The position numbers and the translations under genes were made by a program. Positions 23,484 through 35,094 of a stretch of DNA of 64,000 nucleotides are shown piece by piece; position 1 is the stretch's first letter, and every line of letters starts with the position of its first letter. This DNA is from Pogona vitticeps (lineage: Eukaryota; Chordata; Lepidosauria; Squamata; Agamidae). The DNA is taken from assembly GCF_051106095.1 (NCBI RefSeq), contig NC_135784.1, positions 153,547,428 to 153,611,427 on the forward strand, written 5' to 3'. The notes under the pieces were generated by a model. The model searched no databases and was not told the DNA's origin. It worked only from the letters and a program-made list of their open reading frames with translations.

Positions 23484-23936
23484 TTAATATAGCCTTAGCA
23501 GCCTCATTCCCTCTCAATAGTCTGTCAAATTTAGGATGCTTCTCTGTGAGAACAAGAACAAGACTTGTGGTAGTTCATCAGTCCATCCATAAAACTTTAT
23601 ACTCCATAAGATGTATCTTTATAATGCCACACAACTCTTGTTTTTACTGAACGAAGACTGATGTGCCAGGCTATTGTTCCACGGGAAAGTTCCACAAGAA
23701 GATAAGCAAAGTGAGCTCAGCAATCAGTGAAGCGGACAGTAGGATGTAGTGAGCCAGAGTTCATGGTGACCCTTGCACAGCCAGATGAACTGATTGCTAG
23801 GTGGGGGCTGGAGAAGAGGCAAAGCTGGGGGCAGCAGGCTTCCTCAGGAAGGCTAGTTCTGTTTTCTTCTCCCCTCACTGCAGGTATAGGTGGAGGAAAG
23901 CAAAGCACTTGGAGGCCAGACCTCATATCTATGTAG

Positions 23937-25030
23937 GAATCCTTCAGTATAAAGAGACTATGGTAATGTGCTCTGAATAGAGGTCTTGGAACAGCATCTA
24001 GTGTGGCTGAGGAGGCCAATTCGAGAGCGACAATCCCTTCCACACTGAAGACAAATGCAATCTGTCCCCTGTCCAGCTCCCTGATTTTGCTAGTTTCGGG
24101 ACTACCTCTTTGCCTCGGCCTCCTGGACAGTGTCTCTTCAAACTGGGAGAGGCCATGATGCACTGCCTGCCTCCAGGCTGAACGGTCAGATGTCAAGGTT
24201 TCCCATCTGTTGAGGTCCATTCCTAAGGCCTTCAGAACCCGCTTTCAGATATCCTTGTATCACAGCTGTGGTCTCCCTCTGGGGCGATTTCCCTGCACTA
24301 ATTTTTCTCTGACTTCTGCTGTAGACGACAGTATTGGAGCATATGCACTAATAAGGGTGACCGGTCCTGCTGATGAGTGGAGCTGCAGAGACAGGATTCT
24401 TTCACTACTCGCAGTAGGTGGAACAGTGGATCTCAGCAGAGTATTTCTTACCACAAAGCCAACACCATATTGTTGCATGATGCAGGGTATCGATCTACTT
24501 GTCGGCTTTCACCCTAAACCCCATGTACCCCGTGAGGTTAATAAACGGTGGCGAGGCAGCACCTTACTGGCTGGGGGCTGCCCAGCTTAAGGCGGGCAGT
24601 AGCTACCTAGTGAGGTGCAATGACCTCTCCCACCATCAGAAGTAGCCCCTGGCATCACACTCTATGCCAGTCGAGCAAAGCCTTATAACTAATAACTGCT
24701 ACTTCTCATGTCATTTCGACGCTGTATGCGAAGCCGGAGTGTCCTCTCTAGAGCACAAGGCCTGGGTAAAATAATATGGAGGATAGGCTGTTACCCAAGC
24801 AGCAAATCCCCCCTCTCCACATCACTGAAATAGTCCAATGGAAAGTCAGAAGCCAATACAACTGGTTCCAGCGACATCCCAGGAGTTTGCCAGAGCATCA
24901 CGAACTGCCTCCGGGACTCCGGCTCCGGATTTTGCCACAAGGTTTACTCCTGAAGCCTTTTCCATTGATGGATATGGCCACAAAGCAGTGTAGGTTTGAA
25001 ATAAGAGTTTTTCTTCTGCTAGATGGGTTG
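23937..25030 (-). mobile_element. Non-LTR retrotransposon fragment with endonuclease
   Basis: On the minus strand 24260-24478 translates to YGVGFVVRNTLLRSTVPP, ERILSLQLHSSAGPVTL and ISAYAPILSS, the apurinic-type endonuclease of a LINE that is not BovB or L2 (family not named with confidence). The flanking blocks recur at 15020-15362. The fragment is interrupted and has no reverse transcriptase in view. Confidence 0.6.
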
Positions 25031-25686
25031 CCTTCCAACGCTAACGAGCCTTATCTACCCATCTCACTCAACCATGCAACCTTGAACTGGTCATTATTTT
25101 TGTCTTGTCTACCTCACACAGCTATTGTGAGGATAAAGATTGAAAGGACCATATATGCTGCCTTGAGCTTCTTGGAAAACAGGATGCAGGTCTGGAGAAC
25201 TTGTAAATAATTACACTCTTCTGGCGCTGAAGCATTTTCTCTAGCTCCTACACACAATTCAGTGTACACACAAAAGAGAGTGTTTACCCTTCTTTATTGA
25301 TTAACTGTTTCCAAGGTCTTGCCTTCCTGCTTGCAGCCAGACAGGCGTCTGCAGCAGAAAAGGAGGTGCCTAGCTAGCCAGAGCACTAGAATATGGTGTC
25401 TTCAGTATGGATGCGTCCATGCGAAGGGTCATGTAACCCTGGGACCAGGAGCCAGCTGGAAGCTCCTCCAGTTTCACTGCTCTGCACAGTGGAACCAAAC
25501 TGCCTTTCAGTGGGAACTGTTTTTCACCCAGCATACAGGACAGTTTTTCTGTGACTGTGGAAAAATTCAATCAGTGCAACACTCACATGCATGCAGTTTA
25601 TGTCCCAGCACGGGAACAAAAGAAGATATAGCAAATGGCCAAGAGAAGGCTGTTGAAGTATTTAAGCCAAAAATAGTCTAATTATC

Positions 25687-26055
25687 TTAGATAATTAAGA
25701 TGATGACACCTAAGAAGGCCAAAAGAGCTAACACCAGGAACCAGGCTTTTTCAGTCCTGTTCCTATCCCTCTGGAACAGAGGGTCAAGTGCCGTCCCTCT
25801 CAGTTTCCAGGAAACTAATTAAAACTGAACTGTACGAAGCTGCCTTTTCTTAGTGATTTTAAGTATTGGTCTTAGATGTCATAATTTGTTTTAAATTTAC
25901 TTAATTCTATTTAAATACAGGTTTTTAAACTAGTGACAGTTTAATTTAGTTTATAGTATTTATAGTATATTGTTGATCTTAATATGATGATTTGTGAACC
26001 TCCCAGAGAGTGTTTACACGAGTGGGGCAGTATATATGTTGAAATAATAAATAAG
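25687..26055 (+). mobile_element. L2-type LINE, 3' end
   Basis: Plus-strand end of an L2-like ORF (ARTRNQAFSVLFLSLWN-like translation near 25740, AAPSLS-like near 25790) followed by the 3' tail CCTCCCAGAGAGTGTTTACA and GGGGCAGTATATATG and an A-rich end. Confidence 0.65.
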
Positions 26056-26145
26056 AACTGTCTTAAGATGCCTTGCAGCTATGTACGTAACCCATAAATC
26101 TGATCCAGCAAGTCACATCATTCAGTGCATTATTTTCAGTGATTC

Positions 26146-29100
26146 TACTGTGTTTCCCAAAAAATAAGACAGGCTCTTATATATAAATTTTTGCTCCAAA
26201 AATGCATTAGGGCTTCTTTTCAGGGGATATTTTAATTTTTTCAAGTACAACAATCTGTTGTTGTTTAGTCGTTAAGTCATGTCCGACTCTTCGTGACCCC
26301 ATGGAACAGAGCACGCCAAGTCCTCCTGTCTTCCACTGCCTTGGGTCAAATTGATGTTGGTAGCTTTGATGACACTGTCCAGCCATCTCGTTTTCTGTCT
26401 CTCCCCTTCTCCTCTTGCCTTCACACTTTCCCAACATCAGCGTCTTTTCCAGGAGTCTTCTCTTCTCATGAGACGGCCAAAGTACTGGAGCCTCAGCTTC
26501 AGGATCTGTCCTTCCAGTGAGCACTCAGGGTTGATTTCCTTCAAAATGGATAGGTTTGTTCTCTTTGCAGTCCAGGGGACTCTCAAAATTTTCCTCCAGC
26601 ACCACAATTCAAAAGCATCAATTCTTCTGCGGTCAGCCTTCTTTATGGTCCAGCTCTCACTTCCATACATTGCTACTGGAAAAACCATAGCTTTGACTAT
26701 GCGGACCTTTGTTGGCAAGGGGATATCTTTGCTTTTAAAGATGCTGTCTAGGTTTGTCATTGCTTTCCTCCCAAGAAGCAGGTGTCTTTTAATTTCATGG
26801 CTGCTGTCACCATCTGCAGTCATCATGGAGCCCAAGAAGGTAAAATCTGTCACCGCCTCCATATCTTCCCCTTCTACTTGCCAGGAGGTGATGGTACCAG
26901 TGTCCATGATCTTAGTTTTTTTTTGATGTAGAGCTTCAGACAATTTTTTCCACTCTCCTCTTTCACCCTCATTAAGAGGTTCTTTAATTCCTCTTCACTT
27001 TCTGCCATCAGAGTGGTATCTGAGGTTGTTGATATTTCTTCCGGCAATCTTAATTCCGTTTTGGGATTCTTTCAGTCCTGCCTTTTGCATGATGTATTCT
27101 GCATATAAGTTAAATAAGCAAGGAGACAATATACAGCCTTGTCATACTTCTGGGAGTTCTCGGTCTACATACTGCTGAAGTCTACCTTGGAGGATTTTGA
27201 GCATAACCTTGCTAGCGTGTGAAATAAGTGCAATTGTACGGTAGTTGGAGCATTCTTTGGCACTGCCCTTCTTTGGGATTGGGATGTTGACTGATCTTTT
27301 CCAATCCTCTGGCCACTGCTGAGTTTTCCAAACTTGCTGGCATATTGAGTGTAACACCTTAACAGCATCATCTTTTAAAATTTTAAATAGTTCAACTGGA
27401 ATGCCATCACCTCCACTGGCCTTGTTGTTAGCCATGCTTTCTAAGGCCCACTTGACTTCACTCTCCAGGATGTCTGGCTCAAGATCAGCAACCACACTAT
27501 CTGGGTTGTCCGGGACATCCAGATCTTTCTGGTATAATTCCTCTGTGTATTCTTGCCACCTCTTCTTGATGTCTTCTGCTTCTGTGAGGTCCCTGCCATT
27601 TTTGTCCTTTATCAGGTCCATCTTTGCACAAAATGTTCCTTTAATATCTCCACTTTTCTTGAAGAGATCTCTGGTTTTTCCTTTTCTATTCTTTTCCTCT
27701 ATATTTTTGCACTGGGATGGTTTTTGTTGCTGCCTCCTGTACAAGGAGTTTACAGGCCTCCATCCATAGTTACAATTACAACCCTTCATCCATAGTTCTT
27801 CAGGCACTCTGTCCACCAAATCTAGTTCCTTAAATATGTTCTTCACTTCCACTGTGTATTCAGAAGAGATTTGCTTTAGATTATATCTGACTAGCCCAGT
27901 GGTTTTTCCTACTTTCTTCAGTTTAAGCTTGAAGTTTAGCTGATGATCAGAGCCACAATCAGCTCAAGGTCTTGTTTTTGCTGACTATATAGAGCGTCTC
28001 CATCTTTGGCTGCAGAGAACATGATCAATCTTATTTCAGTATTGCCCATCTGGTGATGTCCATGTGTAGAGTCGCCTCTTGTGTTGTTGGAAAAGAGTGT
28101 TTGTGATGACCAGCTTGTTCTCTTGACAAAACTCTATTAGCCTTTGCCCTGCTTCCTTTTGAACTCCAAGGCCAAACTTACCTGTTGTGCCTTTTATCTC
28201 TTGACTCCCTGCTTTAGCATTCCAGTCCCCTATAATGACAAGAACATCTTTCTTTGGTGTCAGTTCTAGAAGGTGTTGTAAGTCTTCATAGAATTGGTCA
28301 ATTTCAGCCTCTTCAGCATCGGTGGTTGGTGCATAAACTTGGATTATTGTGATGTTGAAAGGCCTGCCTTGGATTCATATTGAAATCATTCTATCATTTT
28401 TGAGATTGTATCCCAGTACAGCTTTTCTCACTCTTTTGTTGACTATGAGAGCTACTCCATTTCTTCTATGGGATTCTTGCCCACAATAGTAGACATGATA
28501 ATCATCTGAGTTGAAATCACCCATTCCCATCCATTTTAGTTCACTGACTCCCAGGATGTCAATGTTTATTCTTGCCATCTCCTGTTTGACCACCTCCAGC
28601 TTCCCAAGGTTCATAGATCTTACATTCCAAGTTCCCACGCAGTATTTTTCTTTGCAGAATCGGACTTTCCTTTCACTTTCAGCATCCTTTCGGCTTTGGC
28701 CCAACCACTTCATTAGCTCTGGAGCTACTTGTCCTTGTCCTCTGCTCTTCCTCAGTAGCATGTTGGACACCTTCCGATCAGAGGGGCTCATCTTCCAGCA
28801 CCATATCTTTTAGCCTTTTGTTTCTGTCCATGGAGTTTTCTTGGCAAAGATACTGGAGTGGTTTTGCCAGTTCCTGCTCCAGATGGATCGCGTTTATTCA
28901 GAACTCTCCACTACGACCTGTCCGTCTTGGGTGTCCCTGCACTGTATAGCCCATAGCTTCTCTGAATTACTCAAGCTCCTTCTCTGAATTACTCAAGCCC
29001 CTTCGCCAGGACAAGGCAGCAATCCATGAAGGGGCCACAACCATCTACATTTATTCAAATTGAGACATGTCATCTTCTTCTGGTTGCTGCACAACGGTGG

Positions 29101-29213
29101 AGGATGGGGTTTCACTTAACTGGGGCTTATTTTTGGAGTAGGACTTATATTACGAGCATTCTGAAAAATCATACTAGGGCTTATTTTCAGGTTATTTTCG
29201 GGGAAACAGGGTA
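26146..29213. mobile_element. TA-flanked MITE copy B, split by a BovB LINE
   Basis: Left part 26146-26256 (TACTGTGTTTCCC to ACAACAATCT) and right part 29037-29213 (ACAACCATCT to GGGGAAACAGGGTA) together match copies A and C of the TGTTTCCCC family end to end. The BovB element at 26257-29036 sits between them. The ten bases at the junctions are duplicated with one difference. Confidence 0.9.
26257..29036 (-). mobile_element. BovB (RTE clade) LINE, nearly full length but decayed, copy 2
   Basis: Minus-strand LINE of about 2.8 kb inserted in a MITE. From high to low coordinate it shows a 5' region with GCCCCTTCGCCAGGACAAGG, then the endonuclease (28375-28620, MARINIDILGVSELKW, NGVALIVNKRV). Next come DWNAKVG-like residues near 28230, the linker (near 27850-27690, with an internal deletion) and the reverse transcriptase start (27142-27600, NNKASGGDGIPVELFKIL, ALISHASKVMLKILQ). 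The C-terminal RT/connection (26437-26943, ITSWQVEGEDMEAVTDFTFL and SWTIKKADRRRIDAFELWCW) and the TTGTTGTTTAGTCGTTAA 3' end follow. It covers more of BovB than copy 1, but stops, shifts and at least two deletions make it inactive. ACAACAATCT/ACAACCATCT is the target duplication. Confidence 0.94.
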
Positions 29214-30165
29214 ACACAGGATGGTGGTGACTATTTGGAGACAACCAGCTCACCAAATCTTAATGGGCTTCTACTCCGAACTGTCTGCCCCAGGTGTGGA
29301 TGCTGTCATTCTACTAGGAAATAAAATGTGTGATCCTTGTACACCAGGTTTCCACTGAGAACACCTGGGATTTTGGAAACCAGATGCAAGCAGACTCCAT
29401 ATCTTACTTCTGTTAATGATACAGGAGATTTAAAAAATGAAAAGACACAGGGTGGTGGTGAAAATAGGAGCTACAGAGCTTTATAGCAGCCTCTTCATAA
29501 CTCTTGGAACTGGCAATACACTGGGTGGATTGTGCAATTTAGTATTTCCATACTCATTTCCTCCCGTGCTCTCAGAGTGGTGTGCCTGCCTCTCCTCCAC
29601 GCCGCTCCTTCTCCTGATCATGACTCTGGGAGGTCGTTTGGGCTGGAATCTCATTAAAGACCAGAACCTGGATCTCCCTCCCCAGTGTCGCTTTCTAACC
29701 TGCACCCCCTGCTGTTCCCGGATAAAACTACTTCCACCGTTATAAAGCACCGATGGGAAGTTAAATTGTTAATGAGTTCCACCGGAGAATTTCCTGAAGA
29801 CTTGTCCCATTCTCTGGGTAGCCCCCCCCCCCCGATTTCTCTGCCAACGAATAGGGTGGGGGATTTTAACAGGCCAGTTGAGCAGGACTCTAAGTTAAAA
29901 CGGAAGGGGAGAAGGGCTGACACTACAAGTCGAACCTCTCATCAGTCTTTTGCTTGTTATTTTTGTGTGTGTGATTTCCGCACAGAAATCCGCAGCTCGT
30001 CCCGACACCTAAGCCTCACTTTTGCTGAACACGAAAATACAGTAAAAGCAAACAAACGAGACAGCCTTGGGCAGTGCAAGTTACTGTCTGAAGACCTCTG
30101 ATTTCAAACTATGCGTCACGAGAATAAAATGGCTTTCGTCCCCGTTTGGGTGAGGCTGTTTTCCT
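29214..30165. other. Upstream region of METTL7A-like gene 2
   Basis: Mixed composition with a C10 run near 29822. Open frames on both strands across 29430-30100 overlap each other and have no family match. Probably distal promoter sequence. Confidence 0.4.
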
Positions 30166-30169
30166 AAAA

Positions 30170-30860
30170 GCAGCGATTACCCCCGGGCACTGTTTCTTTA
30201 AGAGGCGGCGCGGAAGAAACCTGCCCAAAAAGACCGGATATCCGAGCAAAGCCGGTTCTCCCAGCGAGACGAAGGAGCTGTTTACGGAGGAAAGTTAGGA
30301 ATCGCTGCCTGGCGTTTTGGGAGGCTTTTGTGGCGCGATGGAGCTGCTGATCCCCTTCCTCCAGAGGTGCGTCCAGCTCCTCGCCCTTCCCATCTATGTG
30401 CTGACCTTCCTTGGCTGGTGGGACTCTATCTGTAAAAAGATCTTCCCCTTTTGGATGAAGAGGATAAGCAGATCCTACAACGAGAAACTCCACCGGGAGA
30501 AGCAGCAGCTCTTCAGCCACTTGGCGGACTTTGCGGGTTCGTCCGGCCAGGTCTCCCTCTTAGAAATCGGCGCGGGGACCGGAGCCAACTTCTCGTTTTA
30601 CCCGCCGGGCTGCCGGGTGACTTGCACGGACCCCAACCCCAACTTCCAGCAGTATCTGCTAAGCAGCATCGCCGAGAATCGGCACCTCCAGTTCGAAGGC
30701 TTCGTGGTGGCTGCCGCCGAGGACCTGCGGCCGGTGCCGGACTCCTCCGTGGACGTGGTGGTGGGCACGCTGGTCCTCTGCTCCGTGGCCGACGTGGCTG
30801 CCGTCCTGAAGGAAGTCCTCCGGGTGCTCAGGCCGGTGAGGAAGAGGGGGAGAGAGGGAA
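30170..30860 (+). promoter_or_regulatory. CpG island promoter of METTL7A-like gene 2
   Basis: CpG-dense block covering the predicted transcription start and the whole first coding exon. No TATA box is evident just upstream of the ATG, as usual for CpG-island promoters. Confidence 0.7.
30338..30835 (+). CDS. METTL7A: METTL7A/TMT1A-like gene 2, exon 1
   Basis: First coding exon, 166 codons, phase 0 donor GTGAGG. The ATG at 30338 has G at -3 and +4 and gives MELLIPFLQRCVQLLALPIY, the same start pattern as mammalian METTL7A. An upstream in-frame extension has no ATG, so this start is chosen. Motif I is LLEIGAGTGANFSFYPPGCR, followed by VTCTDPNPNF and IAENRHLQFE, which match human METTL7A almost exactly (from memory), and VDVVVGTLVLCSV. 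The N-terminal hydrophobic segment should anchor it on ER or lipid-droplet membranes. Role: SAM-dependent alkyl thiol methyltransferase. With exon 2 it makes 244 aa, the human METTL7A length, so this copy is the better candidate for the one-to-one ortholog. Confidence 0.93.
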
Positions 30861-31621
30861 GCCAGAAGGGCGCCAGCAAGGGCTATTGGGTCGGGCTGCT
30901 CTTATCCCCTAACGTGGGTGGCCAGGAGAGGGAGGGGGAGGGGGAGATAGAGGACAGTCCTATGTCCCCCGCCCCCCTCGTCCTAAATTTGCTTTTTCTT
31001 TAAGTGGCCAAAAAGACAGCCAGATAAAACAGCTTGTAAGCATCAGTAGTGTCTCCTCTCTCCCCCCCCCCAACATTATTTCTGCAGCTATCCTTGTCCT
31101 CTGGGCTTTGGACTCCATCATCTCTTTCCATGGCTGAGTGAGGATAATAGATATTGTAGGCCAACACAGCTGGAGAAGCAAAGGATATACTTACTCTCAC
31201 TGCCATACCCCCCTCATGAAAGCGCCACATAACTTTTAAAGGAAAAAAACCCCACACATTTTATTTGTTTTTGTGCAAAGTTGAAGTACTAGGCTTTCAT
31301 TACCACAATCACTGTATAGTTACAACCCTGCTGTGAGGTAGGTCAGGCTGGGAGTGAATGATGGGCCCATTTTGTTGTGTGGCTTGGAGGGGATTAGGAG
31401 CTAGATTTCCCAAGTCTCTGCCCAGTACTGGTAACTCCACACTGCTTCACTGGTCCCCTGAAATACCGGGACAAGAGGGGAAGTCAGTTAAAATGTTTAG
31501 TTGATTTGTCAACATGGGGAGAGATGCAATTTCCAATGTAGGTAATAGATTCAGAGCAGAACAGCAAAGGGTTAAATGTGCCTGTCACTGCCCACTACAA
31601 ACAAGACAACAACAAACAAAC

Positions 31622-31790
31622 TTTAAAGGGTTATTAGCTCAGTGAATTAGGCACCTGGGCATAGAACCAGTGGTTTGGAGTTCAGTTTCTCACTGTACTT
31701 CCTAGGAGACACACACGGAAAGAGACCTTTTGTAGCCTAGGGCAAGCTGCACAGCTCCACGGCACCCCAATAGGAAGGAGCAGTAAACTA
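31622..31790 (+). mobile_element. tRNA-derived SINE fragment
   Basis: Head TTAGCTCAGTGAATTAGGCA and GAGTTCAGTTTCTCACTGTA with GGGCAAGCTGCACAGCTCCA following, the same order as the SINE at 41401-41648 in reverse. It is followed at once by a Sauria SINE. Confidence 0.6.
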
Positions 31791-31793
31791 CGT

Positions 31794-32122
31794 CTGACGC
31801 TGTGGGCTAAACCGCAGAAGCCTGTGCTGCAGGGTCAGAAGACCAGCAGTTGTAAGATCGAATCCACGCGACAGAGTGAGCTCCCATTGCTTTGTCCCAA
31901 CTCCTCGCCAACCTAGCATTTCAAAAGCATGCAAATGCAAGTAGATAAATAGGTACCACCTTGGTGGGAAGGTAAAATGGCGTTCCCTAGTCATGCTGGC
32001 CACATGGCAACGGAAACTGTTTTTGGACAAGTGCTGGCTCTACGGCTTCAAAACGGGATGAGCACCACCCCCAGAGTCGGACGCGACTGGACTAAAATGT
32101 CAAGGGGAACCTTTACCTTTTT
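31794..32122 (+). mobile_element. Sauria-type SINE
   Basis: Complete plus-strand copy: CGCTGTGGGCTAAACCGCAG head, AGATCGAATCCACGCGAC B-box region, AAGTAGATAAATAGGTACCA, CATGCTGGCCACATGGCAAC, then CCAGAGTCGGACGCGACTGG and the AGGGGAACCTTTACCTTT tail. Located in the intron of methyltransferase gene 2. Confidence 0.9.
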
Positions 32123-32249
32123 GTTCTCTATCTAGAAGACCCTTTAAATTGGATTTGACTTGGCATTGCGTAATTAATTACTGTATAGGTAAATTCACAG
32201 AGAGGACTGTCATTGGTTAGATTCCATTGGATGGGGAAAAGGAATGGGG

Positions 32250-32375
32250 TACATGTGCTATTATTGCCATCATGTCCTGCCCATGGACTCCTCACTGTCA
32301 TCTGGTTGGCCATTGTGGGAAACAATGCAGCCTTGATTAGGCCTTTGGTCTCATCCAGCAGGGCTCTTCTTAGGA
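32250..32375 (+). mobile_element. SINE tail fragment
   Basis: CATCTGGTTGGCCATTGTGG and CTCATCCAGCAGGGCTCTTC are the recurring tail of a squamate tRNA SINE family. Old and truncated. Confidence 0.45.
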
Positions 32376-33135
32376 CCATGGGTTTGCGGTTGCTCTGAAA
32401 GGCCTTTCAGGGTTTGCTTCTAACTGCAGAGTGATCGAGAATTTTAATAAGAAGATTCTAATGTTTGTGGGAGGGCAATGTGAAGACCCCAATGTCATTT
32501 TTGGAGGATCCTACCTCACCCACAGCTCCAATTTTAAACAAAATGTTTTGGAGAAAAATATATTTTGCTTATGAAGAACCTTTGGGGGAATGGAGCAAAT
32601 TTGCCCTGTTCCAAAGGCAGCTACATATCAACTCCCTAAATAAAATGAAACATTTAGCCACTAGGAGCAGAAATGGACTTTTGTTATTAAAAATCCAGTT
32701 TTTGTTGTTTTTTTTAAGTTAACTCCATTTTTTTCAGGTAACAGGAACCCACTTTAGCAAGCTTTACAGAATATAACCACCACATTATTATTATTATTAT
32801 TTTTAAAAAATACAAATTAGCCTCTTCAGCCACAACCAGTTTGGGAGCGGAAATCCTCAGGCTATCAGCAAATCTGAAAAATAGCTCTGCTTTCTGCTGA
32901 GATCATTCACCCCGGTTCTAGGAAATGTGATTTGGCCAGAACTTGTCCACACATGTTCTTAGGCTTAAATTAATGGAAGACCTTCCAAATGAATAATAAT
33001 TGTTACTTTGTTCCTGCATAAACAATACAGAGTCTTGTGGGTCTCTTAAAGGCCAAGACATTTTTTTTTATTGCACAAGCTTTTATGGGCTGCAGCTGAC
33101 ATCATCAGAAGATGAAATGTCTTATTAGCTCAAGG

Positions 33136-33300
33136 AAGGATACAGAACCACAGAATAATGGAGTTGGAAGGAATCTAAAGGGCCATCCAGTCTAACCTCC
33201 TGTTCAGTGCAGGAATCCAGAGCAAAGTATATCTGACAGATAGTTTAAACAGCTATCAAGAGTGAGTTGGAAGTAGCCTTCCAAGCTTTGCTCTGTGCCC
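33136..33300 (-). mobile_element. CR1 LINE 3' end
   Basis: CACAGAATAATGGAGTTGGA followed by AGGAATCTAAAGGGCCATCC is the reverse complement of the CR1 3' end. Short, truncated copy in the intron of methyltransferase gene 2. Confidence 0.65.
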
Positions 33301-33632
33301 CCTCTCAAGAACCCATTGCTGAAAAAAAACCCCACAAAACCCAAAAACACAATAGCACCATCGTGACTCAAAGGCCTCCTTCACTGCTGCAGATGGAAAA
33401 CTACCAGCAACCCTGAAACTGCCTTGTTTGGTGCTTTATTGCCATTGATGGTGGGAGCACAGATAGATGGGCCACAATGGAAAGCAAGGGGTGCTTCTCA
33501 CTTCCCAGAAATCCTGAAGCGCCAGAGACTGCTGCTTTCCTGCCACTATTGATAGTGTGAAAGCCTTTGGGACCACAGGGGTGGGAGGCATTCAGCTCCC
33601 GACTTCCTTTCATATGACTCGTATCTTTACAG

Positions 33633-33869
33633 GGTGGCGCATTCTATTTCATGGAGCATGTGGCTGCTCACCGATCCAGCTGGACCTACTTCTGGCAGCA
33701 GGTCTGCACTCCCACTTGGAAATCTGTGGCTGATGGGTGTTCCCTGGAAAGAGAGACTTGGAAGGCGCTGGAGAAGGCAAACTTCTCTGAACTGAATCTC
33801 CGGCACATAAAAGCTCCACTGAACTGGAGCCTAGTCGAGCCTCATATCCTTGGGCATGCTGTGAAATGA
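33633..33869 (+). CDS. METTL7A: METTL7A/TMT1A-like gene 2, exon 2
   Basis: Terminal exon, 237 nt including the TGA stop, acceptor TTTACAG. Translation GGAFYFMEHVAAH to PHILGHAVK. DGC-L-RETWKALE-A-FSEL-LRHI is shared with gene 1 and with mammalian METTL7A. Splits the LRP|GG motif at the same site and in the same phase as gene 1, proof of a common gene structure. The intron (30836-33632) carries SINE and CR1 fragments. Confidence 0.93.
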   Translation, partial: GGAFYFMEHVAAHRSSWTYFWQQVCTPTWKSVADGCSLERETWKALEKANFSELNLRHIKAPLNWSLVEPHILGHAVK

Positions 33870-35090
33870 TTTTGGAAAACATCCTATTCCATGCCTAGAC
33901 CACTACCTCATCAAGTGCTCGGGGAAATCAAGGCATCGAGTTAAGGGGAAAGGGAATTAATGGAAATAGTGAAATGGAGAGGGCATGGGAAAGAGGCAAT
34001 AATATGGGGGGTACCCTCCTGACATTTGGTGGGGTTCAGTACAGAGGTGCCTTGTAAAGTCTGCCATGGCTACTCACAAAAGAGCAAAGTAGTAGCACCT
34101 TGCAGAAAGGGCTGCAATAAAGTAAAGGTTTTAAAAGGAACGTCAAATAAAGGTTATTTATCTTCATTTGATTTGGAGTCAAGATGGCAATAAAAAAAAG
34201 ATGAATCAAGGAGGACCCCCAAATAGGGATGTGTCTAGAGCACATGCACAGCCTCAGCTGACCCCGATGGTAAGGAGAAGTAGAGCTGTGAGGGTTCATG
34301 ATTGCGCCCCCCCATCCCCACTGCTTCCCCCAAAGAGACCCATGTGGAGTCATGTTCTTGCTTTAAACTGTTAATATCACCCAGTGGGGTCTTTCATAAC
34401 AGCTTCAGTAGACAGATTGACTCCCCTCTCCAAAAGAGAGAGGAAAGGATTCCATGAAACATCTCCCCATTTTCCTCCATCCAGGCTACCATCCCTTCTT
34501 TCCACCCTTGCGGGGGTTCTGGTTGCAGTGGCACTTGCAGCAGTGGGTCAGGCTCTTTTTCCTGCCACTCCCCTTCTCGTGTTTCCCAGCCTTGGGGTTT
34601 TCTCCTGTGGGGGAGGGGGAGAGTTCCATTGAGTCTCTTGTGGGTTTCTCCCTCTGCTTTGTTGGGCTCATTGTTGCCCTGGCCTCCTCCTCTCTTCCCT
34701 TTCCCTTCATATGAGAGTTTCACTAGGGGGTGCGGGTGCTGAGCATTTCTCCTCTCGGCTTCTTCAGGCATTTTCAGTTTCTCCCTGTCCAGCAGCAGCA
34801 CGATCTTCTCCCACCCTTCAGGGAAAAGTTCTTCCCATTCCTTTTTTGCTCTCTGACCTTCCCACTTCCTCTGCCCCTTTTTATCCTCTGTCTCCCTTTA
34901 ATATATTTTATTTTCTCCTCCTTCCCTCTCCCCCCCTTTTTTTCTGGATCGTCTCGCCCTCATCCCCCTCCTGGCTTGGACAAACTCATCTCCTGTTGTC
35001 CTTTCCTTTTCCAGGGTAGCAAACAAGGCACATGGGTGGGAAGTGTCTCACTTCCCGCACCCTTTCTTACAGGCACCCAAACCCAACATT
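33870..35090. other. Downstream of METTL7A-like gene 2, pyrimidine-rich
   Basis: The 3' UTR of gene 2 should lie in the first few hundred bases. From about 34380 to 35060 the plus strand is strongly C/T-rich and supports overlapping open frames on both strands. None resembles a protein family, and I read them as compositional. Confidence 0.4.
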
Positions 35091-35094
35091 TCTA

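Noticed and set aside
24210-24590. 126-codon plus-strand frame
   Set aside because: Antisense to a LINE endonuclease fragment; no domain of its own.
30451-30912. 153-codon plus-strand frame and minus-strand frame overlapping METTL7A exon 1
   Set aside because: Alternative-frame shadows of a clear METTL7A coding exon; Arg/Gly/Pro-rich with no domain.
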